From JANNRA01 sp031401035 (GTDB lineage Bacteria; Desulfobacterota; Binatia; HRBIN30; CADEER01): 8,347 bases of DNA. Below the pieces are notes generated by a model. It was given only the letters and a program-made list of their open reading frames with translations. It had not been told where the DNA came from and searched no databases. Below are positions 6,155-8,347 of the stretch, piece after piece; position 1 is the first letter of the stretch; the number at the start of each line of letters is the position of its first letter. A program made the position numbers and the translations under genes. The DNA is taken from assembly GCA_031401035.1 (NCBI GenBank), contig JANNRA010000091.1, positions 1 to 8,347 of the forward strand, given 5' to 3'.

Positions 6155-7366
6155 ATGCCGATGCCGCTGCAAGGAATCCGGGTGATCGACTGGACGATCT
6201 GGCAGCAGGGGCCGGTCTGCTCGGCGATGCTCGGCGACCTCGGCGCCGACGTGATCAAGATCGAGGAACGCGTCGGCGGCGATCCCGGCCGCGGCATGAC
6301 CAAGCTCTGCGGCGTCGATCTCGGCGACCGTCCGAACTTCTACTTCGAGGCCAACAACCGCAACAAGCGCGGCATCACCGTCGACCTGAAGACCAGCGAG
6401 GGGCGCGAGATCGTCTACAAGCTCGTCGCCCAGTCCGACGTGTTCGTGCAGAACTTCCGCAAGGGGGTCGCCGAACGCCTCGGGCTCGCTTACGCCGACC
6501 TGAAGAAACACAACCCGAAGCTCATCTACGCCACCGCCACCGGCTACGGTCCACACGGACCGGAGAGCGGCGACCCATCGTTCGACCAGCTCGGCCTGGC
6601 CCGCTCGGGCATCATGTACGCCGCCGGCGAGCCGGACATGCCGCCGCTGGCCATCGCCGGCGGCATCGCCGACCAGATGGGCGCCATCATGCTCGCCTAC
6701 GGCGTGCTCGCGGCGCTGGTGGCGCGCGAGCGCTACGGCGTCGGCCAGGCGGTGGACGGCTCGCACCTCGGCAGCATGATGGCGCTGCAGGGTCTGAGCG
6801 TCTCGGCGCGCCTGATGTGGGGCTTCGCCATCCCGCGCATGCCGCGCCGGTACCAGGCCAACCCGTTGTGGAACCACTACCAGTGCCAGGACGGACGCTG
6901 GATCTGCCTCGGCATGCTGCAGCCCGATCGCTACTGGGCCGACTTCTGCCGCGCCATCGAGCGGCCCGAACTGGCCGCCGACGAGCGCTTCGCCGATCTG
7001 CGCGCCCGCGCCGCCAACGCGCCGGCGGCGATCGAGATGCTCGATGCGGTGTTCGCGTCGAAGCCACTCGCCGAGTGGCTGACCATCCTGCGCGCCGGCG
7101 GCGACTTCATTTTCTGCCAGGTCAACGCCGTCGACGACCTCCCCGACGATCCCCAGGTGCGCGCCAACGACTATATCGTCGACTTCGACCATCCGCGCTT
7201 CGGCCCGACCGAGGTCATCGGCCTGCCCGTCCACCTGAGCGAGACCCCCGGCAGCGTGCGCCTGCCGGCGCCGGAGTTCGGCGAACACACCGAGCTGATC
7301 CTCACCGAGCTGCTCGGCTACTCGTGGGAAGAGGTCGCGGCGCTCAAGGACCGCGAGGTGATCTGA
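6155..7366 (+). CDS. CaiB/BaiF family (class III) CoA transferase
   Basis: This 403-residue protein is of normal length for family III CoA transferases, which move CoA between carboxylic acids. The N-terminus has the Rossmann-like opening LQGIRVIDWT and MLGDLGADVIKIEE (25-38). NNRNKRGITVDLKTSEGREIV (67-87), VFVQNFRKGVAERLGL and GYGPHGP (130-136) are typical family blocks. IAGGIADQMGAIMLAYGVLAAL (167-188) carries the expected catalytic aspartate, Asp173. RERYGVGQAVDGSHL (191-205) is the conserved 'GxGQxVDxS' segment. The C-terminus holds VIGLPVHLSETPG and a GEHT motif (377-380-like). The acid substrates cannot be told from sequence: carnitine, formyl/oxalate, succinyl and bile-acid types all share these features. 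It heads a plus-strand operon, and its TGA overlaps the next ATG by one base. Confidence 0.92.
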   Translation: MPMPLQGIRVIDWTIWQQGPVCSAMLGDLGADVIKIEERVGGDPGRGMTKLCGVDLGDRPNFYFEANNRNKRGITVDLKTSEGREIVYKLVAQSDVFVQNFRKGVAERLGLAYADLKKHNPKLIYATATGYGPHGPESGDPSFDQLGLARSGIMYAAGEPDMPPLAIAGGIADQMGAIMLAYGVLAALVARERYGVGQAVDGSHLGSMMALQGLSVSARLMWGFAIPRMPRRYQANPLWNHYQCQDGRWICLGMLQPDRYWADFCRAIERPELAADERFADLRARAANAPAAIEMLDAVFASKPLAEWLTILRAGGDFIFCQVNAVDDLPDDPQVRANDYIVDFDHPRFGPTEVIGLPVHLSETPGSVRLPAPEFGEHTELILTELLGYSWEEVAALKDREVI

Positions 7367-7917
7367 TGTCCGCGACGCTCGCCACCCGCCTCGCGGCTCT
7401 CGAAGGCGCGCATCGCCGCCTGCAGCGGCTCGTCACCTCGCTGGTCCTGGCCCTGGTCCTGGCGCTGCTGGCCACGGCGCTGCTCGCCGCCGGCGACGAC
7501 GGCGTCATCGCGGGCCGCACGCTCAAGCTGATGGACGCCGCGGGCAAGGTGCGCATCCTCGCCAATGCCGCCAGCGGCCTGAGCTTCCTCGATGACGGCG
7601 GCGCGCCGCGCGCCATTCTCGGCCAGGACGCCGCGGGCATGCCCGGCCTGGTGCTCTACGGCGAGAGCAACCGCGCCATCCTCAACGTCAACCACGACGG
7701 CCCCGCCCTCGCCTTCACCGGCCCGCGCGGCGCCCTGCGCGCCCTGCTGGCGGTGGTGCGCGGCGACCCGGCACTGGTGCTCTACGCCGACGACGATCGC
7801 GAGCGCGCCCAGTTCAGCGTCCGCGCCGGCGCCGGTCAGGCCTCGCTCGCCAGCGCCACCGGCGACATCGCCTGGCGCGCCCCCGGCGGTGTCGCAGAGG
7901 GTCCGGCGCCCCCGTGA
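7366..7917 (+). CDS. Membrane-anchored protein of short beta-type repeats, function unknown
   Basis: I do not recognise this 183-residue protein as a named family. Residues 1-20 are charged and probably helical. Residues about 21-42 are a single hydrophobic segment (LVTSLVLALVLALLATALLA). The rest would be periplasmic if the N-terminus is inside. Residues about 53-173 consist of some six imperfect repeats of 18-24 residues with the pattern hydrophobic-x-hydrophobic-x-D/G-x-x-G-x-x-RA-x-L. Examples are LKLMDAAGKVRIL, LSFLDDGGAPRAIL, LVLYGESNRAIL, LAFTGPRGALRALL and LVLYADDDRERAQF, often separated by GxP. This suggests a small beta-sheet or solenoid domain. The ATG overlaps the CoA transferase TGA, and GAGGTG lies five bases upstream. 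The stop overlaps the dgkA-like GTG as GTGA. Confidence 0.82.
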   Translation: MSATLATRLAALEGAHRRLQRLVTSLVLALVLALLATALLAAGDDGVIAGRTLKLMDAAGKVRILANAASGLSFLDDGGAPRAILGQDAAGMPGLVLYGESNRAILNVNHDGPALAFTGPRGALRALLAVVRGDPALVLYADDDRERAQFSVRAGAGQASLASATGDIAWRAPGGVAEGPAPP

Positions 7918-8347
7918 CGCCGCGCCCGTTCTCCTTCACCGGCCGCGTCCGCTCCTTCGCCTACGCGCTGGCGGGCATCGGCCTGATGCTGCGCTCGCAG
8001 CACAACGCCTGGATCCACGCCGCGGCGAGCGCGGTGGTGTGCGCCGCCGGCTTCGCGCTCGGCATCTCACGCCTGGAGTGGTGTTGGATCGTCCTCGCGC
8101 TGATGGCGGTGTGGAGCGCCGAGGCGCTCAACACCGCCTTCGAGTTCCTCGCCGACGTCGCCTCGCCGGAGTTCCACCCGCTGGTCAAGCACGCCAAGGA
8201 CGTCGCCGCCGGCGCCGTGCTGCTGGCGGCGATCGGCGCGGCGATCATCGGCCTGTTGGTGCTCGGGCCGCCGCTGCTGGCGCGGCTCGGGCTGTCCGCG
8301 CTGCCGGGCGCTGCCGGGGACGTTGGGGCGAAAGTGACACTTCTCGC
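7914..8347 (+). CDS. dgkA: Diacylglycerol kinase / undecaprenol kinase family protein (DgkA-like), 3' end outside window
   Basis: The reading frame starts at GTG 7914 (overlapping the previous stop as GTGA) and is open to the window edge, giving 144 residues so far. Three membrane helices are visible (about 36-50, 57-78 and 97-118). The signature EALNTAFEFLADVASPEFHPL...KHAKDVAAGAVLL (70-104) is diagnostic of the small membrane kinase that phosphorylates diacylglycerol (Gram-negative) or undecaprenol (mostly Gram-positive). Glu70, Asn73, Glu77, Asp81, Lys95 and Asp96 match Escherichia coli DgkA Glu69, Asn72, Glu76, Asp80, Lys94 and Asp95. The position of the other metal-binding acid, Glu28, appears to be Gln29 here. 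The tail after about residue 120 is longer than in typical members. The ribosome-binding site is weak, so translation is probably coupled. Confidence 0.9.
   Translation, partial: MTPRPFSFTGRVRSFAYALAGIGLMLRSQHNAWIHAAASAVVCAAGFALGISRLEWCWIVLALMAVWSAEALNTAFEFLADVASPEFHPLVKHAKDVAAGAVLLAAIGAAIIGLLVLGPPLLARLGLSALPGAAGDVGAKVTLL

Noticed and set aside
6041..7288. 415-residue open frame on the minus strand
   Set aside because: It is the antisense shadow of the CoA transferase, whose family motifs are unmistakable on the plus strand.

Overview
The window is very GC-rich DNA. It has strong G/C at third codon positions, tightly packed genes and long false ORFs on both strands. Everything points to a high-GC bacterium, with a Gram-negative, proteobacteria-like flavour (DgkA, a CaiB/BaiF CoA transferase, inner-membrane anchored repeat proteins). 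I cannot place it further. Eight protein genes are supported. I see no rRNA, tRNA or CRISPR array, and no complete mobile element.

Left block (minus strand, about 90-4020). Three genes overlap by ATGA and read right to left: an MFS transporter (2767-4020), a histidine phosphatase (2153-2770), and a 661-residue fusion of a class I/II PLP aminotransferase with a MurF-like Mur ligase central domain (171-2156). The aminotransferase half looks catalytically intact. The Mur half has lost the P-loop lysine (GSQGQT instead of GxxGKT) and the histidine of the Mg site, and it lacks both outer Mur domains. This unusual operon is the best candidate here for something undescribed. It ends at a perfect 18-bp inverted repeat that looks like a terminator. 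Beyond that lie about 90 AT-richer bases of different composition, possibly the edge of a mobile element.

Middle block (minus strand, 4117-5904). A cytoplasmic kinesin-light-chain-type TPR protein (5221-5904) lies upstream of a membrane-anchored pentapeptide-repeat protein (4117-5160). They are separated by 60 nt holding two small tandem repeats. Both are probably scaffold or interaction proteins. The pentapeptide solenoid has a regular Asp/Tyr alternation that would place ladders on opposite faces.

Right block (plus strand, 6155-8347). After a 250-nt divergent intergenic region come a family III CoA transferase (6155-7366), a small membrane-anchored protein built of short beta-type repeats (7366-7917), and a diacylglycerol/undecaprenol kinase (7914 to beyond the window edge). 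Start and stop codons overlap at both junctions, so this is an operon. The link between acyl-CoA chemistry and lipid phosphorylation is suggestive only.
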